Shown here one piece after another: positions 24,191 to 32,668 of a stretch of 52,895 bases of DNA (the stretch's first letter is position 1; each line of letters begins with the position of its first letter). The stretch lies in NCBI GenBank assembly GCA_026706665.1, contig JAPOYI010000193.1, forward strand, positions 1-52,895, in the 5' to 3' direction. The stretch comes from Gammaproteobacteria bacterium. GTDB taxonomy: Bacteria > Pseudomonadota > Gammaproteobacteria > Pseudomonadales > Azotimanducaceae. Below the pieces are notes generated by a model, which ran no database searches, was not told the origin of the DNA, and saw only the letters and a list, made by a program, of their open reading frames with translations. The translations under genes were made by a program, and so were the position numbers.

Positions 24191-25267
24191 TTGGACATTG
24201 GCTTTTTGACTTTCTGGGGCGCGAAACCGGGCGAGACGCTTGCCCAGGGCTACGCACGCGACCTGGACAAGATCGTTGCCGCCGATGAAATGGGCTGGGA
24301 TACCGTGTGGGCCGGCGGCACCCCGCTAGGTGGATCCAATCCGCTGCTGATGTCGTGCGGAGTCGCCGCCCGCACCCGCCAGATCAGGATTGGGACGGCC
24401 GTGCACCTTCCGCACCTCCGTGCGCGCGACGAAGAGTTCACCACCGACGTCCCGGAAGGCGCGTCGAACATAGACAGGCGCGGAGACAGCGCTGACCGGT
24501 ACCGGTATGTCCTCGAAAGCCTCCCCGCGGCGGACCCGATACAGGTCGCCGAGCAGATCGCCATCATCGACCAGGTCAGCGACGGCCGCTTCATCTACGG
24601 TGCGGGCGGCAATACGATCGGTGATCCCCGGCGCCAGAGACACTTCATCGAGTACCTGGCCGTGATGAAGCAGGCCTGGACGGAGGACGAGTTCTCCGGA
24701 TACCACGGCGAGTTCTACGATTACCCGCGGCTGGAACCGGTGGGGCGCGTCAGCCCCAAGCCCGTGCAGCAGCCCTATCCGCAGATCGTGCTGCCGCTCG
24801 ACAGCCAGCAGAGCTTCATTCCCATGGGCAGGAACGGCTACTGGATCGCCATTGGCGGCGGCAGTTCGCACAACGAGCGCGGGGACGCGGTGTTGAAGCA
24901 GGACGTGGCGAACTACCGGCAGGCGTGGAAGGACGCTGGCAACGAGGGAGAGCCTAAGGTGGTCATCCGCATCAGCGCTCACGTCGGGCCGACCCGCGCC
25001 CAGGCCAACCGTGCCATCGAAAGGGCGGAGAGGATGCACCGGGAACATGCCGCGAGGACCGGACGCACCCGCCCCGCGAACGCTCCCGAGCGCGGGTCCA
25101 ACCTGTTCGGAACGCCGGACGAGGTGGTGGATCGCATTCGCGAACTCGAGGAAGACTTCGGCGCCGACGAAATCATGTGCATGATGATGGACTACGTGCT
25201 CTCGCGCGAAGAAGTGCTGGAGACAATGCGACTCATGGCCGACGAGGTCATCCCCAGGGTCAAGTGA
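24191..25267 (+). CDS. LLM-class flavin-dependent oxidoreductase, copy 2 (TTG start)
   Basis: This is a 358-residue luciferase-like monooxygenase. LDIGFLTFWGAKPGETLAQ opens the barrel, and ADEMGWDTVWAGGT, RQIRIGTAVHLPHLRARD, IDQVSDGRFIYGAGG and AWTEDEFSGYHGEFYDYPR follow. The start is TTG 24191: a strong ribosome site (AAGGAGAGG, 24178-24187) is ideally placed before it, and the family N-terminus begins right there; an in-frame ATG at 24128 would add 21 unrelated residues. The stop overlaps the GTG start of the PhyH-HEAT gene in a GTGA junction. The coupling implies a flavin monooxygenase and a 2-oxoglutarate oxygenase acting in the same pathway. Confidence 0.88.
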   Translation: MDIGFLTFWGAKPGETLAQGYARDLDKIVAADEMGWDTVWAGGTPLGGSNPLLMSCGVAARTRQIRIGTAVHLPHLRARDEEFTTDVPEGASNIDRRGDSADRYRYVLESLPAADPIQVAEQIAIIDQVSDGRFIYGAGGNTIGDPRRQRHFIEYLAVMKQAWTEDEFSGYHGEFYDYPRLEPVGRVSPKPVQQPYPQIVLPLDSQQSFIPMGRNGYWIAIGGGSSHNERGDAVLKQDVANYRQAWKDAGNEGEPKVVIRISAHVGPTRAQANRAIERAERMHREHAARTGRTRPANAPERGSNLFGTPDEVVDRIRELEEDFGADEIMCMMMDYVLSREEVLETMRLMADEVIPRVK

Positions 25268-26889
25268 GGCCCCACGGCACCAGGCTCGCCAACAGGCTGG
25301 ACGACGAGCAGGTCCGTCGGTTCATCTGCGACGGCGTGCTCGTGCTCGATAGCGGCCTCGACCTCGGGGTCCATCAGCAGATCTTCGACAAGCTCGAGTG
25401 GAACGCCGAGCACGAGTTCTACATGGGCAACAACGTGCTGCCCCGGATCGCCGAACTGCGGCAGATACTGGACGCTCCGGCCATCCACGGCGCCCTGCAG
25501 AGCATTCTCGGCGACGGCTACGTCCTGAGCCCTCACCGGTCGCGGCACGTCAGCGAACCGCTCGACGAGGCGGAGCGGGAACTGACGCTTGACGGGAGCG
25601 AGCACGGGGCGCCCATGGGCGAAGGGTCGTCCGGCAACAGCGCCTGGCACCAGGACGGGCACATCCCGATGTCCCGGGCGCGGTATCACGTGCCCCGGAT
25701 GGCCATGATCCTTTACTTTCCGCAGGACACCCCGGTCGAGCGCGGGCCCACCCGGGTCATTCCGGGCACGCAACTGCAGCCGTACCTGACAAAAAGCGAC
25801 TATCTGTTCGCGTTCGTCGCCGATGACATCAAGGCGGGCACCTGCCTGCTGATCGATTTCGATATCGCGCACGCGGCGCTCACCAATGTGACCGATTCAA
25901 CCCGGTACATGATCAAGTTCATATTCCTGCGCACGCGCAACCCGGCGGGCCCGACCTGGGACGGCGGCGAGGTGGAGTGGCAACCGCCGAAAGCGCGCCT
26001 GGGCCAGTTCGACCACAGCGAGACCTGGTCCTATGTCTGGGACTGGATGCGGGGCGCGCCGCCTTTTGCGGCCTTCAACGCGCCAGGGTCAAACGAGATA
26101 CCGCGACTGATCGGGTTGCTGAACGGCACGGATCAACCGGCCCGGCTCCGGGCAATCTACGAACTGGCTGGCATCGGTGCCGAAGCCATCGGACCGCTCA
26201 CGGAAAGCCTGCTCGAGAACGCCGGCCAGGAGCGCGAATTCACGTGTCAGTACCAGCTGGACAAGTATGGCGAATACGTGCCGATCGGCGACCCCAACGA
26301 GCGCCGCTGGAACGATGTCGCCTATACGCTGCAGGACGAGGCGTATTCGCTCGGGGCGATGGGAGAAACTGCCGTGCGGCCGCTGATGGAACTGCTTGGG
26401 CACGACGACGCGTGGATCAAGATCAATGCCGCGTTCGCCCTGGGCGAGATTGGTCATCACGCCGCCTGCGCCGTGCCGGCCCTCGCGAAGCTCCTGGACC
26501 ACGAACTCCACCAGGTGGCGCGGGCGAGCCTGGACGCCATGGCCTGCATCGGCACGAACATCCGGGTCGCCCTGCCAGCCATCCGCCGGCTGCTGACGGT
26601 GGACAATCCCGCCTGGCAGGAGGGGATGCGCGCAGGCCAGAGATACGGCGAGGTGGGCGTGCGGTTCAATGCGCTGTGCGCCGTGCTCAACTCCGACGTC
26701 GACATGGACGAAGTGGACGACCTGATGGTTGGCTGCCTCGGCAACGTCAATGGCTATGTGCAGGCCCTGGCCGTAGAAGCGCTCACGCGGTCGCGTATCG
26801 GCGAGGTCCGCCCCGGATTACGGCACGCGCTCGACTACCTGAAAGCGCATCGCTGGGACCACACGCTGACCGGCGAGCGCCTGCTCTGA
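25264..26889 (+). CDS. PhyH dioxygenase - HEAT repeat fusion (copy 1)
   Basis: The protein has 541 residues from GTG 25264, which overlaps the LLM stop. Its first codons (VRPHGTRL) align with the starts of the paralogues (MKPQGIRL). Residues 1-270 form a PhyH domain with H129-Q-D131 (AWHQDGHIPMSRARYHVP), RVIPGTQLQPY (164-174), distal H203 (DIAHAAL) and R214. Residues 279-541 are EZ/HEAT repeats, e.g. LRAIYELAGIGAEAIGPL, AWIKINAAFALGEIG and VARASLDAMACIG. Such repeats usually mediate protein contacts, as in phycobilin lyases, so the fusion could act on a protein-bound or large substrate (inference). Paralogues are at 46841 and 48460. Confidence 0.9.
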   Translation: MRPHGTRLANRLDDEQVRRFICDGVLVLDSGLDLGVHQQIFDKLEWNAEHEFYMGNNVLPRIAELRQILDAPAIHGALQSILGDGYVLSPHRSRHVSEPLDEAERELTLDGSEHGAPMGEGSSGNSAWHQDGHIPMSRARYHVPRMAMILYFPQDTPVERGPTRVIPGTQLQPYLTKSDYLFAFVADDIKAGTCLLIDFDIAHAALTNVTDSTRYMIKFIFLRTRNPAGPTWDGGEVEWQPPKARLGQFDHSETWSYVWDWMRGAPPFAAFNAPGSNEIPRLIGLLNGTDQPARLRAIYELAGIGAEAIGPLTESLLENAGQEREFTCQYQLDKYGEYVPIGDPNERRWNDVAYTLQDEAYSLGAMGETAVRPLMELLGHDDAWIKINAAFALGEIGHHAACAVPALAKLLDHELHQVARASLDAMACIGTNIRVALPAIRRLLTVDNPAWQEGMRAGQRYGEVGVRFNALCAVLNSDVDMDEVDDLMVGCLGNVNGYVQALAVEALTRSRIGEVRPGLRHALDYLKAHRWDHTLTGERLL

Positions 26890-26915
26890 CTTCCTGGCCC
26901 TGGCGGTTCCGGGCT

Positions 26916-28034
26916 CTACAGGTCGGCCAGGTCGACGGCCTTGCCTGTCCGCGAGGACTCGAAGATGCCAAAGATGATCTTCATGGTCTCGAGGTTGTCC
27001 CGACCACTGCTGGTGGGTTCCTCGCCCGTTCGGCAGCAGTCCCCGAAGTGCAGGATCTCGTTCACGATCGGTGTGGGCGTGGGGAGATCCGTGTAATCCG
27101 GCTCCAGCGGTTCGAATGACGGGCGTGCTCTCGTCCTGAATCTCCTGGGGGCGCCTGGTGCCCGTGGGGCGGGCGGCTGCACGTCGTCCGCTGGCTTGAG
27201 GCAGACCATGACGGCGCCGAACTGTTCCCGCGCCTGCTCCGGCGTCTCGGGCCGGGTGGTGTGCAGGGTGCCGTCCTTGCCGTAGATGACGTACGACATC
27301 GGCTCGTGGGACGGTGACGTGGTCCAGTTGCCGAACACGGTTCCGATGGCGCCGTTCTGGAATTCGAGCGTCGCCGCGACCATGTCGTCGCAGTCGTTGA
27401 TCAACTGCGGCTGCATGGATTTGCAGACCCCCGTCACGCGCTTGACGTTGCCTATGTAGTAGCGGATCAGATCGAGGTGGTGAACGGTATTGGTAAGCAA
27501 TATGCCGCCGCCTTGCTTGCCGTCGGTCATCCAGTGGCCGGCGGGCTTGGACCCTACGATGCTGATGACCGCGTGGGTCTGAATGGCGCGGATCTCGCCG
27601 AGCTTTCCTCGGTCGAGGAAACGTTTCACGGCCCGCGCGTTGGGGCCATGGCGGAGATGCTGGGCGACCATGAGGGTCACGCCCGAGGCGTCGGCGGCGT
27701 CGATCATGTCGCGGCAGTCCTGCAGCGTATGCGCCATCGCTTTCTCGACGAGCACGTGCTTGCCGGCTCGCGCAGCGGCAATCGCGGGCGCGGCGTGCTG
27801 GTCGTGGCCGGTACAGATATCCACCGCTTCGATGTCGGCCTCGCGCAACATGTCGTCGAGGTCCGTGTAGACGTCATCGACGCCGGCCCTCCCGGCGTAC
27901 TCCCGCCCCGCCTCTTCGATCACGTCACACACGGCCGTGAGCCGCACCCGGTCCGGATGCTCCAGGTACGCGGCCAGGTGGGAGTTGGAAATGCTCCCGC
28001 TACCTACCATGCCAACTTTCAGCGGCTCGGCCAT
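26916..28034 (-). CDS. Gfo/Idh/MocA family oxidoreductase (copy 3)
   Basis: This 372-residue protein is a close paralogue of the one at 15842: Rossmann loop GMVGSGSISNSHL (8-20), VEKAMAHTLQDCRDMI, AQHLRHGPNARAVKRFLD and GGGILLTNTVHHLDLIRYY. The ending, GEEPTSSGRDNLETMKIIFG then ESSRTGKAVDLADL, matches as well. A Pro/Arg-rich insert (PPAPRAPGAPRRFRTRARP) replaces a charged helix of copy 2. ATG 28034 follows GGGGAAGGGAA. It faces the PhyH-HEAT gene tail to tail (26 nt apart). The shared 13-mer upstream of both starts suggests common control of copies 2 and 3. Confidence 0.9.
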   Translation of the reverse strand: MAEPLKVGMVGSGSISNSHLAAYLEHPDRVRLTAVCDVIEEAGREYAGRAGVDDVYTDLDDMLREADIEAVDICTGHDQHAAPAIAAARAGKHVLVEKAMAHTLQDCRDMIDAADASGVTLMVAQHLRHGPNARAVKRFLDRGKLGEIRAIQTHAVISIVGSKPAGHWMTDGKQGGGILLTNTVHHLDLIRYYIGNVKRVTGVCKSMQPQLINDCDDMVAATLEFQNGAIGTVFGNWTTSPSHEPMSYVIYGKDGTLHTTRPETPEQAREQFGAVMVCLKPADDVQPPAPRAPGAPRRFRTRARPSFEPLEPDYTDLPTPTPIVNEILHFGDCCRTGEEPTSSGRDNLETMKIIFGIFESSRTGKAVDLADL

Positions 28035-28063
28035 GTTCCCTTCCCCGGATGCTTCTACGAGCG

Positions 28064-28076
28064 GGAAGAATAACCG
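28064..28076 (-). promoter_or_regulatory. Motif CGGTTATTCTTCC upstream of Gfo/Idh copy 3
   Basis: On the minus strand this is the same 13-mer as at 15806-15818, 29 nt before the ATG at 28034. The remaining leader sequences are not alike, so conservation of the motif points to a promoter -10 region or regulator site. The rest of the intergenic stretch to 28308 shows nothing recognisable. Confidence 0.45.
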
Positions 28077-28308
28077 ACTGCGTCCAGCGCGAGGCCGCGG
28101 ACTCCGGAGTCCGGTTCACTGCGCTACGCCCCGACGGCGCCGAATTTCGATTCAGCAGGCGCGTCAGGCTTCAGTCGCCGGACGATCGGAGATGCTTGAC
28201 CGTCCGACCTCGCCCGCCCGCCGAAGAGGTCGGCTGATCCGCCTCACTGAAAACGCATCGGCACAGCCAGACGCACCAACGCGCGTCCTTCCGGTATATG
28301 CTCACCGC

Positions 28309-28557
28309 ATGAACGAACTCCCGTTGGCCGAAAGACTGCATCGCCTGACCAGCGCGGCGGACCACGAGGCGCTTGCATTCGCATCCTGGGAGGATCGGGG
28401 CCAGGCGATCTACCGCGCCTGTCTCGGCGCGTGCCAGATTCTGGATGCCCGGCCCGATGCGGATGGGCTGCGGCTTCGGCAGGAGCCGCCCGCGCCGGAC
28501 TACAGGGACATCTGGACGCGGCTAAATCTCAAGTGGCGCGACGCACGCGGTTGCTGA
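28309..28557 (+). CDS. Small protein encoded before an AbiEii-like nucleotidyltransferase
   Basis: This is an 82-residue, mostly helical, acidic protein (MNELPLAERLHRLTSAADHE, then ASWEDRGQAIYRACLGACQI). It has no recognised catalytic motif. ATG 28309 is taken because the upstream in-frame sequence is low-quality intergenic DNA. The 3' end overlaps the start of the nucleotidyltransferase gene by about 25 nt, so the two are co-translated. By position it is the likely antitoxin or partner subunit of the nucleotidyltransferase. That role rests only on gene order. Confidence 0.65.
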   Translation: MNELPLAERLHRLTSAADHEALAFASWEDRGQAIYRACLGACQILDARPDADGLRLRQEPPAPDYRDIWTRLNLKWRDARGC

Positions 28558-29099
28558 CCCCTCCCGAACTGGCCGTGGAGGTCTCGGCCTGGCTGGCTGG
28601 CGCAGGAATACAACATGCCATCGGCGGTGCGATCGCGTTCGGCTTCCACGCCGAACCCCGAGGCACGCTGGATGTGGACATGAACGTCTTCGTCGCGGCA
28701 GACGCACCGGAGGTGGCCCTGCAAGCCCTCGCCGACCACGGCGTTCGCGTCGATTTCGCCGAGGCGAGCCGGGCAATCGCGTCTCGTGGCGATCTGTTCC
28801 TGGAACACCGAGGCTGCCGCCTGGACCTGTTCTTCAACTCGATTCCGTTCCAGGAAGCCGCCTCCCGCCGAACCCGCGAGGTCGTTCTGCTTGGCAGGCG
28901 CGTCCCGATCCTCTCGGCTGAGGATCTCGTGGTCCTGAAACTGCTGTTCAACCGGCACAAGGACATCGTGGACATTGAGCGGCTGTTGGAGACATCCGCC
29001 CAAGGTCTCGACGCCGACTATATTCGGCGCTGGCTGATCGAGTGCGTCGGCGTCGACGATTCGCGTGTGGCCACCTGGGACTCCCTGCTGGAAAGCTGA
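28533..29099 (+). CDS. Nucleotidyltransferase (AbiEii / DUF6036-like)
   Basis: The 188-residue protein has a minimal nucleotidyltransferase core: GGAIAFGFHAEPRGTLDVDM gives the GG plus D-x-D metal site, and CRLDLFFNSIPF supplies a third acidic position. It continues with PILSAEDLVVLKLLFNRHKD, typical of AbiEii-like toxins and related nucleotidyltransferases. GTG 28533 is the likely start, overlapping the upstream gene; TTG 28551 is an alternative. Family members transfer nucleotides to RNA or proteins and act in toxin-antitoxin or abortive-infection systems. The pairing with a small co-translated protein supports that reading here. Confidence 0.78.
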   Translation: MARRTRLLTPPELAVEVSAWLAGAGIQHAIGGAIAFGFHAEPRGTLDVDMNVFVAADAPEVALQALADHGVRVDFAEASRAIASRGDLFLEHRGCRLDLFFNSIPFQEAASRRTREVVLLGRRVPILSAEDLVVLKLLFNRHKDIVDIERLLETSAQGLDADYIRRWLIECVGVDDSRVATWDSLLES

Positions 29100-29222
29100 C
29101 CCGGAAGGCAGGGCGTACCGGGACAATGCGGGCCGGTGCGGGGCGGCCGAAGCCGATGGTGGAAGGAGGATCGCTTCGGGACCGGCGTGACCGCGATCAC
29201 GATGTGAGAAAATTCACCCCGC

Positions 29223-32200
29223 ATGGACGAACGCTCGACCCATTCATTCCGCTTTCTGTCGGACCTGACGCCAAGACCGTGGCGCCCCGAATCGAGCAAT
29301 GCCCTCCGGCCGCTGGGGCTCTTCGTTGGACGAGGTTCGAATGCAATCGAGGTCGTGGTAGCCGAGACATCCCGCATCCCGAACAGGAACATGCTGTTGT
29401 CGGCCTGGCGGGCGCGGCGCGGCGGACGTGCGTCTCCCGTGCTGCTTGTTGTTCGGCATACGGATGGCGCGGCGTTGTGTGGGGCAACCGGGGTCGCGCC
29501 TCCCGTTTACCTAAATCTGGATGCCGATCAGGTTGAACGTCTTTGCCGCGAAGCGCTGATGCAACCCGACAGGCACGCTGCCCTTCGCTTTCTAGCCCAG
29601 GCGCTGCCTTCGTTGGAAACGGCAGTGCCGGGGATACGCAATGAAGGTCTATTGGCGCTCCATGAACTACAACACGGTGTGCCGCAGCGTGATGACTGGA
29701 AGGACGCCAAGAGAAAGGCCATGTCTGTTCTCGGCAAGAGGGACAATGAACTGCTTCGCGCATTGGGCTTTCAGGTAGAGCGCCTCGACAATCTGACATC
29801 GCTGCTGCGGGCGGGGACGCGGCGAACTGCCCTTGCCGTACTTCTCCGCGAAAGCGAGTCCGCCGAGACCGGAGCGTCCCGATTCAACAACCTATCCCCA
29901 ATCAGCTATGCCCTGAAGAAAGCCGACGATGAGAATCTCGACTGGGTGGTGCTGGTGCAGGGAAACCGATTGCGCCTCTATGCGAGCGCGGTCAACGCGG
30001 GCATCGGTCGACGTGGACGTACCGAGACCTATATCGAGTGCCAGTCATCGCTGCTGACCGGCGATGGCCTCGGCCATTTGTGGCTCATCTACTCGGCGGA
30101 GGCGTTGGCTCGTGACGGCAGCCTTCCACAAATCCTTGAGGGTTCCGAGCGGTTCGCGGGTAACCTTGCCAGCCAGTTGCGCGAGCGCATCTACGACCGG
30201 GTCGTACCCGCATTGGCGCAGGGTGTTGCTACCGCTAGGCGCACTGGCGCGGTATCAGATTCGACGGCGCCCACGAGACAGAACCTTGGACAGACCTATG
30301 AGATGGCGCTCACTATTCTCTTTAGGCTGCTCTTCATCGCGTACGCGGAAGACCGCGACCTGCTTCCGTACCGCTTCAACGATGCCTACCGTCGCCGCTC
30401 TCTTAAGGCAAAAGCGCAGGAACTCGCAACCTTCGTGGCCGATGAGGTGCCCATTGCCGAGGGAGACGCCCATTGGCAGGACGCTACCCAGCTTTGGCGA
30501 GCCGTTGCGGTCGGCAATGCCGAATGGGGAATACCTGCGTACGATGGAGGGTTATTCACAAGCGATCCCGCCGTTTCGTCGCTTGGCGCCGAGATTGCCG
30601 ACCTGAGTCTGCCAAACGCCTCGTTCGAGGCCGCTTTGCGGGATCTCCTGGTGATCGACACTCCTGAAGGGACGCCGGGTCCCGTGGACTTCAGATCGCT
30701 GGGCGTGCGGGAGTTCGGCACGATATACGAAGGCCTCCTGGAGTCCGAGCTGGCCGTCGCCGATACCGACCTCACGATCAACAACAAGGGCACTTACGTG
30801 CCCGTAGTTGGCGATGCCGTCGTTGTCGTCGCGAAAGGAGATGTCTATCTCCACAACCGATCTGGCGCACGCAAGTCCTCGGGGAGTTATTACACAAAGC
30901 CATTTGCTGTCGAACATCTGCTCGATGGTGCCCTTGAACCCGCGCTGACTGATCACTTCACGCGCCTCGACGCCTTGGATGAAACCGCCGCCGCTGAATC
31001 CTTCTTTGACTTTCGGATCGCGGACATTGCGATGGGATCAGGCCACTTTCTGATCGCCGCGATCGACCGGATCGAGCGACGGATGGCCGACTACCTTGCT
31101 CGGCGCGACCTTCCCGTCGTCCGTCGCCAGCTTGCTGAACTTCACGGAGCCGCGACCGCTGCCCTTGCCGAACTCGCCGACGCGGCCACGATTGAGGACG
31201 GGCAGCTATTGCGTCGGATGATCGCCCGACGTTGCATCTACGGTGTAGACGCCAACAACCTCACTGTGCAGCTCGCGCGCCTCGCCGTGTGGATTCATAC
31301 GTTCGTCCCCGGGTTGCCGCTTTCCGTTCTCGACCACAACCTGCTCCGCGGTAACTCGTTGGTCGGCGTCGGTACGGTTGACGAGATCCGCAGCAAGTTC
31401 GAAGAGGTGCGTGACACTCATCCCATGTTCGCGGCCGACGCCGACGAACTGCTTGGGCCAGCCGCGGAGCCGCTCAATCAGCTTGCCAACGTCAACGACG
31501 CCACGCTTGCCGACATCGACGTCGCCCGCGAGGCGATGCGCCAAGCCCGGACAGCAGTTGCCCAGACCGCGAGGCTCTGCGACATCATCGCTGCCGGACC
31601 AGTTTCCGATGACCAGAAAGTTGTGGGGTTTCCATTCGAGTGCTGGGGAAGCGCGGAATCCCTTTCCACGGCCGACGCCGCCGTCGAGGCTGCACACCGC
31701 AGCCTGCAAGGTCTGCAGCCGCTCCACTTCCCGATTGCGTTTCCCGAGGTCTTCCTCCGCAACAGACCCGGCTTCGACGTAATTCTCGGCAATCCACCGT
31801 GGCGCGAACCGAGAGTCCAGGAACTTGCGTTCTGGGCCCGTCACTTCCCGGGCTTGCGTGGACTATCTCAAAGGGAACACGAGGCGGAGCGCAGACGACT
31901 CCGATCAGAACGCCCCGACTTGCACGCGGCATTCCAAGCTGAACGCGATGAGCAACAGCTAGTGCGGCGACTGTTGTTGAGCAATGCGTTCCCGGGTATG
32001 GGAACCGGAAACCCCGACCTTTACAAGGCATTCTGCTGGCGGTTCTGGCACCTCGCGGCCACTCAAGGCGGACGCATCGGGGTCGTGCTACCACGCAGCG
32101 CCCTTGCCGCAAAGGGCTCGACCGAATTTCGTAAGACCATGTTCACCGAGTCTTCTACGGTTGAGGTCACAATGCTCTTAAACAACCGCCGATGGGTATT

Positions 32201-32579
32201 TTCCGAGGTGCACCCTCAGTGGACCGTCGGACTTGTGAGCGTGACCCGAGGCCACCGACAAAACCCATCAATACACCTTCGCGGCCCCTATCCCTCCCTG
32301 TCCGCGTTCCAGCAGGCCAAGGTGGCCGACCGGACGCCGCCCGGCAGGGAAGTCAGGGACGAGCACCCGACAGGCACAAGCTTCGACGTTGACGAAGTCT
32401 TGTCTTGGAACGACACCGCCTCGCTACCGCTCCTCCCGAGTGCCGAGTCCGTCGAAGTATTCGCGCAACTCCGGAAGGCGCCTCGACTTGATCTCAATGA
32501 GATAGACGAATCTGCGGGGGGGGGGATTGGCGCGCCCGTCCCGACCGCGAAATGGACTCGGCCATGCAGAAGTCACTGA
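29223..32579 (+). CDS. Eco57I-type adenine DNA methylase, N-terminal 1118 residues (frame broken at a G10 tract)
   Basis: This is a long N6-adenine methylase of the Eco57I / type IIG / PglX-like group. SAM motif I is IADIAMGSGHFLIAA (near residue 600) and catalytic motif IV is ILGNPPWREPR (near 857); the N-terminal ~550 residues are helical with LRALGFQVERLDNLTSLLR. The coding frame hits a run of ten G (32516-32525) and ends 18 codons later with unrelated residues. The missing C-terminal part, the target-recognition region, continues one frame away in the next entry. With nine or twelve G the two parts would join into about 1400 residues. This is either a phase-variable gene in the OFF state or a damaged gene. 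It heads an operon with the XRE-IrrE, DUF4411 and helicase genes. Confidence 0.85.
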   Translation: MDERSTHSFRFLSDLTPRPWRPESSNALRPLGLFVGRGSNAIEVVVAETSRIPNRNMLLSAWRARRGGRASPVLLVVRHTDGAALCGATGVAPPVYLNLDADQVERLCREALMQPDRHAALRFLAQALPSLETAVPGIRNEGLLALHELQHGVPQRDDWKDAKRKAMSVLGKRDNELLRALGFQVERLDNLTSLLRAGTRRTALAVLLRESESAETGASRFNNLSPISYALKKADDENLDWVVLVQGNRLRLYASAVNAGIGRRGRTETYIECQSSLLTGDGLGHLWLIYSAEALARDGSLPQILEGSERFAGNLASQLRERIYDRVVPALAQGVATARRTGAVSDSTAPTRQNLGQTYEMALTILFRLLFIAYAEDRDLLPYRFNDAYRRRSLKAKAQELATFVADEVPIAEGDAHWQDATQLWRAVAVGNAEWGIPAYDGGLFTSDPAVSSLGAEIADLSLPNASFEAALRDLLVIDTPEGTPGPVDFRSLGVREFGTIYEGLLESELAVADTDLTINNKGTYVPVVGDAVVVVAKGDVYLHNRSGARKSSGSYYTKPFAVEHLLDGALEPALTDHFTRLDALDETAAAESFFDFRIADIAMGSGHFLIAAIDRIERRMADYLARRDLPVVRRQLAELHGAATAALAELADAATIEDGQLLRRMIARRCIYGVDANNLTVQLARLAVWIHTFVPGLPLSVLDHNLLRGNSLVGVGTVDEIRSKFEEVRDTHPMFAADADELLGPAAEPLNQLANVNDATLADIDVAREAMRQARTAVAQTARLCDIIAAGPVSDDQKVVGFPFECWGSAESLSTADAAVEAAHRSLQGLQPLHFPIAFPEVFLRNRPGFDVILGNPPWREPRVQELAFWARHFPGLRGLSQREHEAERRRLRSERPDLHAAFQAERDEQQLVRRLLLSNAFPGMGTGNPDLYKAFCWRFWHLAATQGGRIGVVLPRSALAAKGSTEFRKTMFTESSTVEVTMLLNNRRWVFSEVHPQWTVGLVSVTRGHRQNPSIHLRGPYPSLSAFQQAKVADRTPPGREVRDEHPTGTSFDVDEVLSWNDTASLPLLPSAESVEVFAQLRKAPRLDLNEIDESAGGGIGAPVPTAKWTRPCRSH
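32516..32525 (+). repeat. G10 homopolymer tract inside the methylase gene
   Basis: Ten consecutive G. Frame consequences: G10 stops at 32577-32579; G9 or G12 gives one open frame to 33423; G8 or G11 stops at 32657-32659. Such tracts are classic slipped-strand contingency sites, and are also prone to sequencing error. Confidence 0.9.
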
Positions 32580-32668
32580 TGGACTTCGACCAACCGGCCG
32601 ACATTGGCGCGCGCGTCCAGACGCCGAGTTCCACTCCCTCGGACAGAAACACCTCATGACCCTCGAAG
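32526..32668 (+). repeat. Diverged 77-nt direct duplication at the methylase break
   Basis: ATTGGCGCGC at 32526 and again at 32603 start two copies that align without gaps for at least 66 nt at about 64% identity. Translated in their proper frames they read WRARPDREMDSAMQKSLM and WRARPDAEFHSLGQKHLM, about half identical. The copies are in different frames from each other and from the upstream part. This suggests either an old internal duplication or a recombination joint between two related methylase genes. Confidence 0.7.

Noticed and set aside
29186-29201. CGTGA-N6-TCACG inverted repeat before the methylase gene as a defence-operon operator
   Set aside because: The arms are only 5 bp in GC-rich DNA and no second copy is found; too weak to call.
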